Assembly (NCBI GenBank): GCA_900769465.1
Contig: CAAGGT010000316.1
Span: forward strand, 1-64,000
Direction: 5' to 3'
Source: Bacteroidaceae bacterium
Lineage (GTDB): Bacteria > Bacteroidota > Bacteroidia > Bacteroidales > Bacteroidaceae
DNA: 64,000 nucleotides
The translations under genes and the position numbers were made by a program. A model generated the notes under the pieces. The model had not been told where the DNA came from. It ran no database searches and worked only from the letters and a program-made list of their open reading frames with translations. Positions 51,825 to 60,228 of the stretch are shown one piece after another; positions within the stretch are counted from its first letter, which is position 1, and the number at the start of each line of letters is the position of its first letter.

Positions 51825-53075
51825 ATGACAATTGACAATTTCCAGTTTGCCGGTAAGAAGGCAATCGTTCGTGTTGATTTCAACGTGCCCTTGAACGAGG
51901 AGGGTAAAATCACTGACGATACACGTATCCGCGGTGCTCTCCCCACATTGAAGAAGGTACTTGCCGACGGCGGCGCTCTCATCATCATGTCACACATGGG
52001 CAAGCCAAAGGGTAAGGTTAACGCAAAGTACTCTTTGAGCCAGATTGTTGACGCTGTTTCAGAGAAGTTGGGTGTTGCTGTTCAGTTCGCCCCCGACTGT
52101 GCAAAGGCAGCCGAGGCTGCTGCAGCTTTGAAGCCAGGCGAGGTATTGATGCTCGAGAACCTCCGTTTCTATCCCGAGGAGGAGGGCAAGCCAGTAGGCA
52201 TCGACAAGGAGGATCCTGCATACAACGATGCAAAGAAGGCTATGAAGGAGTCACAGAAGGAGTTCTCAAAGACTCTCGCTTCTTACGCAGACTGCTACAT
52301 CAATGACGCATTCGGTACAGCTCACCGTCGTCACGCATCAACAGCCGTTATCGCTGACTATTTCGATGCTGACAACAAGATGCTCGGTTACTTGATGGAG
52401 AAAGAGGTTCAGGCTGTTGACAACATCCTCAAGGACATCAAGCGCCCATTCACAGCTATCATGGGTGGTTCAAAGGTTTCTACAAAAATCGGTATCATCG
52501 AGAACCTGATGGACAAGGTAGACAACCTCATCCTCTGCGGTGGTATGACATACACATTCGCAAAGGCTCAGGGTGGCGAAATCGGCCGTTCAATCGTTGA
52601 GGACGACAAGCTCGACCTCGCTCTCAGCATCATGGAGCAGGCTAAGGCAAAGGGTGTAAACCTTGTTCTTGCCGAGGATTGCGTTGCTGCCGATGACTTC
52701 TCTAACGATGCCAACACACAGGTTTGCCCAGCAAAGGCTATCCCGGCAGGTTGGGAAGGTTTGGATGCTGGTCCAAAGGCTCAGGAGGCTTTCGCAGCTG
52801 CTATCGTTGACGCAAAGACAATCCTTTGGAACGGTCCTGCAGGTGTGTTCGAGTTCGACAACTTCACAGCCGGTTCACGCGCTATCGCCGAGGCTATCGG
52901 CAAGGCAACTGCCAACGGTGCGTTCTCACTCATCGGTGGTGGCGATTCAGTAGCTTGCATCAACAAGTTCGGTATGGCCGACCAGGTATCATACATCTCA
53001 ACAGGTGGTGGTGCTCTCCTCGAGGCTATCGAGGGTAAGGTTCTCCCAGGCGTTGCAGCTATCAAGGGCGAATAA
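51825..53075 (+). CDS. pgk: Phosphoglycerate kinase
   Basis: The 416-residue protein has the substrate motif KAIVRVDFNVPLNEEG (about 13-28), MSHMGKPKGK, the hinge region FGTAHRRHAS, the nucleotide GGSKVSTKIGI (about 205) and the C-terminal GGGDSVACINKFG. It makes ATP from 1,3-bisphosphoglycerate in glycolysis. Codon use is the most biased of the window, with frequent GGT, GTT and AAG, fitting a highly expressed gene. TATCTTCG upstream (51767) is a likely -7 box. Confidence 0.97.
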   Translation: MTIDNFQFAGKKAIVRVDFNVPLNEEGKITDDTRIRGALPTLKKVLADGGALIIMSHMGKPKGKVNAKYSLSQIVDAVSEKLGVAVQFAPDCAKAAEAAAALKPGEVLMLENLRFYPEEEGKPVGIDKEDPAYNDAKKAMKESQKEFSKTLASYADCYINDAFGTAHRRHASTAVIADYFDADNKMLGYLMEKEVQAVDNILKDIKRPFTAIMGGSKVSTKIGIIENLMDKVDNLILCGGMTYTFAKAQGGEIGRSIVEDDKLDLALSIMEQAKAKGVNLVLAEDCVAADDFSNDANTQVCPAKAIPAGWEGLDAGPKAQEAFAAAIVDAKTILWNGPAGVFEFDNFTAGSRAIAEAIGKATANGAFSLIGGGDSVACINKFGMADQVSYISTGGGALLEAIEGKVLPGVAAIKGE

Positions 53076-53097
53076 TTTACCGCTTTTATAAAATTCC

Positions 53098-53129
53098 AAT
53101 AAACAGCGTGCCCGCGCACGCTGTTTATT
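53098..53129 (+). terminator. Terminator of pgk
   Basis: A 14-bp stem (53098-53111 with 53116-53129) and loop CCGC are followed by TTTATT. A longer reading of the next gene would run through it, so the later start at 53144 is preferred. Confidence 0.8.
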
Positions 53130-53143
53130 TTATTAAACGACAG

Positions 53144-55345
53144 ATGGAAGAGAATCAGATTACAGACATACAGCGCAAGGTTACAGCATTGCTCGATGAA
53201 AGAAGACTCAAACAAGCCATCGACACGTTGACCGACGGCATTGACTCACTGCAGGACTGGGAGTTGCGTACACGCTTCACCGAGATGCAGACCGCATACA
53301 CATATATGCTCGACTACATGCGCCAGGGAATGCCCGACCCCGACAGGGAGCGCCTGCACGCCGAACTCATTGGACGTTGCTACATCATCAACGACCAGAT
53401 AGCCGTTGCAAGGCTCACCGAGCACTCCACAAAGGTCTATTGCCAGATGCGCCGCAAATACAAGAACCTCACAGGGCTTGCAGGCCGGTATGAAAGACTC
53501 AAGGAAAACGCAGCAAACTTTGCCGTCACCGAGAGCCTGCCGGCAAATGAGTGCAAGGGAGTGCGCCTGCAACTGTCACAGGAACACGAAAGAGTGTTGT
53601 CCGAACTATTCAACGCCATCTGGAGCAGTACCGGCTGGAACAAGGGCGATGCCGAGTTGATTGACCGCATCATCGGCGACCAAGAAATCAGTATCAGCGA
53701 CCGCGCCACACTTGTGAGCGCCATCACCTTGAGTACACTCAAATGCTTCGAGCCAATCAAGATTGAGGCACTCTGTCACATAGCCACAAACAGCTACCAC
53801 ACACTCGCAGTGCGCGCCATAACAGGCATTGTCATTGCACTGTTCCAGTACGAACAGCGCATAGCCCACTACCCGACACTCCAAGCCGCGCTCGACACCC
53901 TGCGCGACAATCCCACCGTCATGCGCCGCATACAGACAATACAGATTCAGCTACTCCGCTGCCGTGAGACACAGAAGATTGACCGCAAGATGCGTGAGGA
54001 GATTATCCCCGCCATGATGAAGAACTCACAGAAGCTCAACGGCAAGCTCAGCATCGACATCCTCAAGGAGATTGAGAACGACGAGGACAAGAACCCCGAA
54101 TGGCAGAAATGGATTGATGAGGACGGCATAAAGAGCAAGATTGAAGAGATGACCAAGTGGCAGATTGAGGGTGCCGACGTATATATGAGTACCTTCTCAC
54201 AACTCAAGAACTACCCCTTCTTCGGCGAGATATGCAACTGGCTGCGTCCGTTCGACATCAACGTCCCCGGCATCGGCGACATTCTCCCTGGCAATGCAAA
54301 CGGCACCCACACACTCATTGGCGCAATATGCAAGTCACCCGTCTTTTGTAACAGCGACAAATACTCGTTCTGCTTCACCGTGCAGCGAGTTCCTGCCGAC
54401 CAGCGCAATATGCTTATGGGACAGCTAGGCGGTGAGGAGGGAGAAGCCATCAACGAGGCCGAGAGCAATATGATTGCCGACAAGGAGCGCATGGCCGAGA
54501 TTGAGAGCAACCAGTACATACAGGACCTCTACCGTTTCTTCAAGGTATCCAACTTCAAAGGCGAGTTCAAGGACCCATTCACAATGCAGCTCAACCTGCT
54601 CGAGAGCAAGACACTCGCGCCACTCATCAGCGACAACAACGCCGTGCTTCGCACCTTCCGCTATCTTGTGGAGAAAGAGTACTACAGCGAGGCCTACAAC
54701 GCCGGCAAGCTCTTTGAGAAGAACGGCGAGTGCGATGCACAGTTCTTCCAGGAGATGGGCTATTGCCTGCAAAAGGAACTGCGCTACAAAGAGGCCATCG
54801 ACTACTACACCCGCGCCGACATTGTGAAACCCGACACCTTGTGGACACTGCGCCACATAGCCCAGTGCTACCGTATGCAAGGCGAGTTTGACAATGCACT
54901 GGCATACTACCAGATGGCCGAAGAGCTTGCCCCAGAGAACATCTCACTGCTGTTACAGACAGGTGAAAGCTTTGCCACAATGAAACAGTACGACGAGGCA
55001 TTCGCACGCTTCTACAAAGTAGAATTCCTCAAACCCGGCTCATTGCGCGCCACACGCGCCATAGCCTGGTGTTCGTTCATCACCGGCAAGGACGAACAGG
55101 CACGCAGCTACTACAAGCGACTGCACGCAATGCCATCGGCAAGCTACCAGGACTACCTCAACGCCGGGCACGTAGAGTGGGTAAACCACAACAACGCCCA
55201 AGCCATTGAATACTACGAAAAAGCAAAGGAACTCTGCGGCAACGCCGACAAAGTAGCCGAGCAAATCATGCACGACAGCGAAACACTCACCGCCCGCGGA
55301 GTAAGCGAAAATGAACTGCTGCTATTGAGAGACCTGATACTTTAA
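53144..55345 (+). CDS. Large tetratricopeptide-repeat protein
   Basis: 733 residues from the ATG at 53144. The N-terminal 450 residues are helical and charged without a recognised family. Several TPR units fill the C-terminal third (about 540-700: AGKLFEKNGECDAQFFQEMG, YKEAIDYYTRADIVKPD, GEFDNALAYYQMAEELAPEN, AQAIEYYEKAKELCGN). There is no signal peptide, so it is a cytoplasmic scaffold or adaptor. Homologues of this length appear to be a Bacteroidales family of unknown function. It is monocistronic, with only the pgk terminator and 30 nt before it. Confidence 0.8.
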   Translation: MEENQITDIQRKVTALLDERRLKQAIDTLTDGIDSLQDWELRTRFTEMQTAYTYMLDYMRQGMPDPDRERLHAELIGRCYIINDQIAVARLTEHSTKVYCQMRRKYKNLTGLAGRYERLKENAANFAVTESLPANECKGVRLQLSQEHERVLSELFNAIWSSTGWNKGDAELIDRIIGDQEISISDRATLVSAITLSTLKCFEPIKIEALCHIATNSYHTLAVRAITGIVIALFQYEQRIAHYPTLQAALDTLRDNPTVMRRIQTIQIQLLRCRETQKIDRKMREEIIPAMMKNSQKLNGKLSIDILKEIENDEDKNPEWQKWIDEDGIKSKIEEMTKWQIEGADVYMSTFSQLKNYPFFGEICNWLRPFDINVPGIGDILPGNANGTHTLIGAICKSPVFCNSDKYSFCFTVQRVPADQRNMLMGQLGGEEGEAINEAESNMIADKERMAEIESNQYIQDLYRFFKVSNFKGEFKDPFTMQLNLLESKTLAPLISDNNAVLRTFRYLVEKEYYSEAYNAGKLFEKNGECDAQFFQEMGYCLQKELRYKEAIDYYTRADIVKPDTLWTLRHIAQCYRMQGEFDNALAYYQMAEELAPENISLLLQTGESFATMKQYDEAFARFYKVEFLKPGSLRATRAIAWCSFITGKDEQARSYYKRLHAMPSASYQDYLNAGHVEWVNHNNAQAIEYYEKAKELCGNADKVAEQIMHDSETLTARGVSENELLLLRDLIL

Positions 55346-55404
55346 CTCTCCCTCTTAAAACATAAGAGGGGGGAGTACCCGCAGGGGAAGGATATTTTAA
55401 AAGC

Positions 55405-55440
55405 AAACCGCCAATAGCCATTTATGACTATTAGCGGTTT
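55405..55440 (+). terminator. Terminator of the TPR gene
   Basis: A 13-nt stem (55405-55417 with 55428-55440) with one unpaired C and a loop of about 10 nt, followed by AAATTATAA. It lies 60 nt after the stop codon. Confidence 0.6.
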
Positions 55441-55474
55441 AAATTATAAATATTCAATCCTAAAACTGCATTTT

Positions 55475-55548
55475 CTTGCCGACACCGGCAAGATTTGAGA
55501 GGGAAAGCCACATTTTTAGAATATTTCTTGCCGATACCGGCAAGAAAT
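55475..55548. repeat. Paired CTTGCCG-CGGCAAG palindromes
   Basis: Two inverted repeats with the same core: 55475-55492 (CTTGCCG-ACAC-CGGCAAG) and 55523-55548 (ATTTCTTGCCG-ATAC-CGGCAAGAAAT), 48 bp apart. They could be operators or part of an element end. They lie next to the tRNA-Gly-like fragment. Confidence 0.5.
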
Positions 55549-55566
55549 TAAACATAGATAAGGATA

Positions 55567-55612
55567 TAGCGTCATTGCTAACGCACAGGCTTCCCAAGCT
55601 AAGGATCGCGGG
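55567..55612 (+). other. tRNA-Gly-like fragment (possible att-site remnant)
   Basis: GCGTCATTGCTAACGC (55568 onward) resembles a D-arm. It is followed by GGCTTCCCAAGCTAAGGATC and GCGGGTT, closely like the anticodon loop (CCC), variable region and T-arm start of a tRNA-Gly. After GCGGGTT the T-arm and acceptor do not continue, and the anticodon stem does not pair fully. So it is a fragment, not a working tRNA. Confidence 0.4.
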
Positions 55613-55635
55613 TTAACACTATCTATTGAACGAAA

Positions 55636-56367
55636 TTATTGATTATTCACCACTAACCCACTCTCTTTTTTATAGACATCCTCATAATCACTAATCGTTT
55701 TTTTGACATCTCCAATCAAATCAATCACCTCTTTTGACAGACTCAAGCCTGTCTTTAGCGCAGCTTCGTAACAATATGCTAACTCCGCCTTATATTTCGT
55801 CATCAAAAAAGTCTCTACAGGACTCATTTCACGGCCCAATTCGCGTACTTCACTTTGCAATTGCCTGAGTTCTGTTTTATAAAAACCCTCTACATCCGAG
55901 ATTTCAACACAATCACAACCATCTTTCACCAACAGTCCAATAGTAATAGCTTTCTTTAAAATATTGCTTTTAACTAAATCCTTTGATGCTGAGATTGCAT
56001 CCGAAACTGTCAGCTCTGTCAGTTGTTTACAAGAAGGAAGATCTTTTATTGGGATAGAAGTTTCAATAATAGAACGCAGCTCTGTAACAATTTTACAAAC
56101 GTCAAACATAATCACTTGCACCTTACAAATATCATCATTTCCTTGATATTCTTTCAAGCGTTTGATACACCTTTGAGGCCCCCACATTTCGGCAGCAAAG
56201 CATTCATTTATCAAAGATATGGCATCGTGACAATATTCCTTGCATATACATACACCCTGGCGATCATTAATCGGGCACTTATTGCGATACTTGCATATAA
56301 GACTATCAAAAGATGCTAATGCCGCATCTTTACCATTGACAGTAATAAAAAGCCCTAAAAGTTTCAT
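55636..56367 (-). CDS. Unknown Cys-rich protein downstream of RloB-like gene
   Basis: The 243-residue protein has no recognised domain. The N-terminal 60 residues contain several cysteines (CKYRNKC, GVCICKEYC), which could bind a metal. The rest is helical, with a coiled-coil-like stretch (FYKTELRQLQSEVRELGREM) near residue 165-185. There is no signal peptide. It lies 31 nt behind the RloB-like gene in the same orientation, so it may be a third member of that defence operon. Codon use is AT-richer than the core genes. I do not assign a function. Confidence 0.65.
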   Translation of the reverse strand: MKLLGLFITVNGKDAALASFDSLICKYRNKCPINDRQGVCICKEYCHDAISLINECFAAEMWGPQRCIKRLKEYQGNDDICKVQVIMFDVCKIVTELRSIIETSIPIKDLPSCKQLTELTVSDAISASKDLVKSNILKKAITIGLLVKDGCDCVEISDVEGFYKTELRQLQSEVRELGREMSPVETFLMTKYKAELAYCYEAALKTGLSLSKEVIDLIGDVKKTISDYEDVYKKESGLVVNNQ

Positions 56368-56398
56368 CGTTCGTTTTTCTTATTTGTCAAACACTTCT

Positions 56399-56941
56399 TT
56401 ACACCTCACTTATCGCTTCAATCAACTTGTAGACAGCTGTAGATGGATTATTAGGAGAATTCAGTTTCTTTGCGCGCCGTATTGCGTTTTCTTCCCCTGT
56501 TGCGAATATATTGATATCAACGATGCCTAGTTTGCCTTTTGAATAATTACTAGAGAATTTCTTATACATCTTTACACAGGCATTCTGGTTCTGCTCGGCA
56601 GACACATCAACACAATGCAACAAAAACCAAAGTTCAATACAGGGATTTGAAACAAGTAGTATTGCACCTGGTATACATTTCAACTGCTCAAGCACACCAG
56701 CTACATCAAGGTCATACATCAAAAATGTCTGATCCCTATCAGTCAGTTCATAACCTTTTTTGCAATTCTCAATATACCGGCACGATATATTTGAATCACT
56801 TTTCCTTGGAATTATCTGAATTGGAACGCGATATTTTGAACGTAAATGCATAACATAAGCAACCTCGGTTTCGCCTTCACAAAATACAAAGAAATTAGGT
56901 TTCATCCTCTTTTCTTTTGAAGTTCTGACTCGTCTTGCCAT
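56399..56941 (-). CDS. RloB/AbiLii-like protein (TOPRIM-type nuclease fold)
   Basis: 180 residues from the ATG at 56941. The frame begins with a TTG at 56950. The start region RRVRTSKEKRMKPNFFVFCEGETEVAYV (about 3-30) holds the conserved Glu of the RloB family, and YDLDVAG (about 75-81) holds the DxD. CIELWFLLHC matches the family NPxxExWFLLHF motif. RloB proteins pair with an AAA ATPase in abortive-infection and anti-phage loci and are thought to act as nuclease effectors. The ATPase gene ends 5 nt upstream. Confidence 0.85.
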   Translation of the reverse strand: MARRVRTSKEKRMKPNFFVFCEGETEVAYVMHLRSKYRVPIQIIPRKSDSNISCRYIENCKKGYELTDRDQTFLMYDLDVAGVLEQLKCIPGAILLVSNPCIELWFLLHCVDVSAEQNQNACVKMYKKFSSNYSKGKLGIVDINIFATGEENAIRRAKKLNSPNNPSTAVYKLIEAISEV

Positions 56942-56946
56942 AACAA

Positions 56947-58194
56947 TCAATTCTTAAAGTTCGCTAAAGACTCATCAACATAAGGGATTGCATCAAAACG
57001 ACCCTGTAAATAAGCCTTTTCAATATCCATGCCATCCCTGAAATCCTTATAGTCAAACAGTGAATAAAGGTCAGTTGAGCCATTCTCGCGTTTATTTGTG
57101 AAATAAACCTGGTCTTTTCTTATCTTGTTGCCATCAAGCAAATACGTATTGTGGGTTGTATATATCAACTGTGCAGATTCGCTGTTATTGAACAATGCAA
57201 TAATAAATTCAACAAGTTTTGTATGCAAACTAGCTTCTATCTCATCAACGAGCAACACCTTATTATTTCTGACAATATCAAGAATTGTCAACATCATATA
57301 GAAAAGCCTTCTTGTTCCATCCGACTCTTCCGTATTGAAATCAAATGGAACATCGGGGTTACTTCTGTGATATGTTGTAATTGACAATTGGTTTTTCTGT
57401 ATATCATCTACAGACAATATATTGAGATTGTTTTGAGGATCCAAGACTGCAGTTGTAAACGGTCTCAATTCCTGCATACTGCTAATATTGACAATGTCAC
57501 TATCAGCAATGCGCAATACATTCAGCAGCTGCTCTTTGTTGTCATCCAGACGTTTTTCAAGAGTATCAGGATTATAATTGTAAAAATCCAAGATAAAATG
57601 CTCATGAAAATAACGGAAAACCTTTTGAGCGATTTCCCGGCCCATCTGGCTTGCCCTGGAGATGAATAAAGTTTTCTTCGACGTATTTGCCACTACATCC
57701 ATTGGACGACGAATCACAGGACGGAATTCATAGACATCCTTCTTGTTACCACCCTTACTTTCATCGCGCACAAAAACCATTGAACGACGACCGTTGGGGG
57801 AATGATAAAGTTCCTCCCTCACAATTTCCTTATTGGTAAGTTCAAACGAATACTCATACTCCACGCTATCAATAACAAAGCGAATAAAGAAACGGCTTGT
57901 TTTGTCTGCACCACCAAATTTGAAAGGTACAAATGGAAACATCGTATTCTCGTTATGGTTATGGGAAGCGAATATCATACTCACACAAGCACGAATAGCC
58001 TTTATAATACTACTTTTACCCGATGCATTCGCGCCATAAATCGCAACAGTCTTGAGCAATCTTACACCATCACACTCAAAAGTATTTCCTTGCAACTCCT
58101 TGGCTTTCCTTGTTTGAATGTTGGCAGCTTGCATATCCAGAACCACCTCATCCATTATGGAAAAAAAGTTACTTAAACGAATCTCTAAAACCAT
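56947..58194 (-). CDS. RloA/AbiLi-like AAA ATPase of a two-gene defence pair
   Basis: 415 residues from the ATG at 58194. A longer frame to 58254 lies over the promoter. It starts MVLEIRLSNFFSI, typical for the AAA_15/AAA_21 SMC-like ATPases. Walker A is IYGANASGKSSIIKAI (about 50-65), the signature region FNTEESDGTRRLFYM, Walker B NKVLLVDEIEASLH (about 322-335) and the His switch IYTTHNTYLL. It would sense phage or damage and license its RloB partner. A TATATTTG -7 box lies at 58230-58223. Confidence 0.88.
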   Translation of the reverse strand: MVLEIRLSNFFSIMDEVVLDMQAANIQTRKAKELQGNTFECDGVRLLKTVAIYGANASGKSSIIKAIRACVSMIFASHNHNENTMFPFVPFKFGGADKTSRFFIRFVIDSVEYEYSFELTNKEIVREELYHSPNGRRSMVFVRDESKGGNKKDVYEFRPVIRRPMDVVANTSKKTLFISRASQMGREIAQKVFRYFHEHFILDFYNYNPDTLEKRLDDNKEQLLNVLRIADSDIVNISSMQELRPFTTAVLDPQNNLNILSVDDIQKNQLSITTYHRSNPDVPFDFNTEESDGTRRLFYMMLTILDIVRNNKVLLVDEIEASLHTKLVEFIIALFNNSESAQLIYTTHNTYLLDGNKIRKDQVYFTNKRENGSTDLYSLFDYKDFRDGMDIEKAYLQGRFDAIPYVDESLANFKN

Positions 58195-58222
58195 TTTAAC
58201 TCTTATATTTACAATTTCTTTG

Positions 58223-58230
58223 CAAATATA
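58223..58230 (-). promoter_or_regulatory. -7 box of the rloA-rloB operon
   Basis: TATATTTG on the minus strand matches TAnnTTTG exactly, with a TTGCTTTTG stretch about 20 nt further upstream as a possible -33 element. It sets the rloA start at 58194. Confidence 0.6.
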
Positions 58231-58600
58231 ACAACTTAAACAACACAAAAGCAACTTTTAATACCATTTTATTATACTAAAAGATGTTATTTCTTAGCAT
58301 TAATGCAACATTTTCGGCGAATAACTCATTTAATTGCCGAAATAATGTGTTATACACTATTTTGTCATCCTGATGGAGCGTAGCGCAATAAGGATCTCAA
58401 ATCTTTCTAGACATAAGTACAAAGAACATAAGACCTTCCACTATTGAGAATGTCTGTAGCTATTCAAATGCGACAAACATTTGCACAATAGCTAAAAGAT
58501 GCAGGGCGTGAATGTATACAAATCTTATGTAACCAACGCAGTTGGTTTATGCACTTTTGTTTAATCACTTCAACCTTCTACGTTTCCTTTTTAGCCAAAA
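58231..58600. other. Intergenic region with assorted palindromes
   Basis: No gene is seen. It contains GTCATCCTGATGGAGCGTAG (58363 onward), a dispersed-repeat type distantly like the 113-bp unit opening. A hairpin, AGCTATT/AATAGCT (58461-58496), encloses AAATG/CATTT. The third copy of the bspA-associated repeat in reverse orientation is at 58520-58558. Confidence 0.5.
58520..58558 (-). repeat. Dispersed bspA-associated repeat, copy 3 (reverse)
   Basis: Read on the minus strand it gives AAAAGTGCATAAACCAAC, GTTGGTTACATAAGATTT, matching copies 1 and 2 beside the first bspA-like gene. Confidence 0.6.
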
Positions 58601-58783
58601 TCATAATTCACTCCACAAATCTCCCCATACATCACTATTAGAGCCAGACAAATCTGGAGAGTTGCCATCTACTGGTTTATTACCGACACCGACACCACCA
58701 GTTTCTGTAGATGCAACATTCATCATTGGTTCAGCCTCAAGCCCAATCTGGGCCACAGTCGGCGTTTCATATCTCTTTTTCAT
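58601..58783 (-). CDS. 60-residue peptide gene after the second bspA-like gene
   Basis: The peptide starts MKKRYETPTVAQIGLEAEPM and continues with a Gly/Val/Asn/Ser-rich middle. It ends in SDVWGDLWSEL. The pattern (basic start, YxxP near residue 5-8, Glu near 16-18, Trp-rich acidic end) recurs in many short Bacteroidales ORFs of unknown role. It starts 10 nt after the bspA-like stop in the same orientation. The frame could also start earlier inside the bspA gene at 58900, but only the part from 58783 has this pattern. Confidence 0.6.
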   Translation of the reverse strand: MKKRYETPTVAQIGLEAEPMMNVASTETGGVGVGNKPVDGNSPDLSGSNSDVWGDLWSEL

Positions 58784-58793
58784 AATCCCCAAA

Positions 58794-60026
58794 TCATCTA
58801 ACAAACCTTTTCTTACCATTAACAATATAGAAACCTTTGCTTGGGTTTTCAACCTCACGTCCTTGAAGGTCATAAACAGTTTTAACCTCTCCGCTCTCAC
58901 CTTTTACTTCGTCAAACACTTCATCAACACCGGTTGTCTCGCCATTATCAAAACGCACCCCCACTGTTTTCTGAGCCGCCTTAGGTAACCAAGCTGTCGG
59001 AATCTGCAAATAAGCCTTACCGCCACTGAATACAGTATTGTCCATAAATGGATAAAACATTGGAACATTGCTACTCTCGGCAATCGTAAATTTAAAGTTC
59101 GAATAGTTGTCAGCAGTACCGTTCACCACCGTTTGCTCAAGTGTGCCCACAAGTAAATTCAATGTATGATCGTGACAAGTCTCAATAATAGGCACAACGT
59201 AATTTCCTGGTTCACCTTTTAAAAAGACACCACTCCCAGCCATAGTTGTCATAACTCTTGCAAGTGTCACCACTTGTGTATTTGAGTTAAAACCTATTGC
59301 ATTGTACGCCTTAACCCCTTCCACTTCACTGAAGTCAAGAGCATATTCCGAGCAATATGTTCCGCAACCGAAATCATTTATTGTAATTACAACTTCGGTT
59401 ACAATTACTTCGGGTTCCATTTCAACCACATCGGTAAATTTATTCCAACCAACAGCAGTTTTATACAAATCTTTTGTACCGTATGGAACATTAAGAGTTG
59501 CTTTTACATCCTGAAATGTATTAGATTTAGCAGTCGGAGGAGTCTTACACTTTACTGTTACGCTTGAGAGTTTATTACAATATGCAAAAGCCGCAATTCC
59601 AATACTCCGTACATTATCCGGTATAACAATGCTTGTTATGCCACTACAATTAGCGAACGCGCGGTCTCCAATTGACACAAGAGAATCAGGAAGTGAGACC
59701 TCTGTCAAACCACTACACCCACTGAATGCATCGTTTCCAATCTTCGTCACACTATTCGGTATTATAACACTTGTTACAGCACAAGAAAAGAATGCATAAT
59801 CACCAATCGCATCCACACTATATACGGTTGACCACAAATTAACAGTTTCCGGGATTACAAGTGCACCGGAATATGCATAGCCATTGCTCGCTACAGCAAC
59901 TGTTCTATTAGCTTCCGATGTTATTTTATAATAAATCCCATTCACCTCAAAATCAAAATCCTGAGCACTTACAAAACAACTATATAAAAGTAACAATGTA
60001 GTCAAAAAGCATTTCAAGTGTTTCAT
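58794..60026 (-). CDS. BspA-like LRR surface protein, 410 residues
   Basis: A signal peptide (MKHLKCFLTTLLLLYSCFVSA) is followed by about four LRR_5 units (IPNSVTKIGNDAFSGCSGL, LPDSLVSIGDRAFANCSGI). An unrecognised beta-rich domain (about 195-365) comes next, then the same type of tail as the 1081-residue protein (YDLQGREVENPSKGFYIVNGKK). The first 45 residues also match the larger protein closely (FEVNGIYYKIT). It is probably displayed on the surface. The 60-residue peptide gene follows directly. Confidence 0.88.
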   Translation of the reverse strand: MKHLKCFLTTLLLLYSCFVSAQDFDFEVNGIYYKITSEANRTVAVASNGYAYSGALVIPETVNLWSTVYSVDAIGDYAFFSCAVTSVIIPNSVTKIGNDAFSGCSGLTEVSLPDSLVSIGDRAFANCSGITSIVIPDNVRSIGIAAFAYCNKLSSVTVKCKTPPTAKSNTFQDVKATLNVPYGTKDLYKTAVGWNKFTDVVEMEPEVIVTEVVITINDFGCGTYCSEYALDFSEVEGVKAYNAIGFNSNTQVVTLARVMTTMAGSGVFLKGEPGNYVVPIIETCHDHTLNLLVGTLEQTVVNGTADNYSNFKFTIAESSNVPMFYPFMDNTVFSGGKAYLQIPTAWLPKAAQKTVGVRFDNGETTGVDEVFDEVKGESGEVKTVYDLQGREVENPSKGFYIVNGKKRFVR

Positions 60027-60228
60027 AGTAAAAAGCGATGTTAAATTATTTATACTATTTCTGCATCTTTTTATCCATTTGTAGCATGATATATCGACAC
60101 ATTAGTATCCATGGTAAAGTTAATGTTTTTTCTACATTCACAAAAAATATTAGACCCACGACATTCAACAAACACAACAAAATTATTGGTTATAATACTT
60201 GACATCAATATACATTCATATCCTTCTA

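Noticed and set aside
55567..55612. A functional tRNA-Gly gene
   Set aside because: The anticodon stem does not pair fully and the T-arm and acceptor stem are missing, so it is listed only as a fragment.
58363..58397. A sixth copy of the 113-bp repeat
   Set aside because: Only GTCATCCTGA and AGGATCT-like parts are shared. The centre differs, so it is a different dispersed repeat type.
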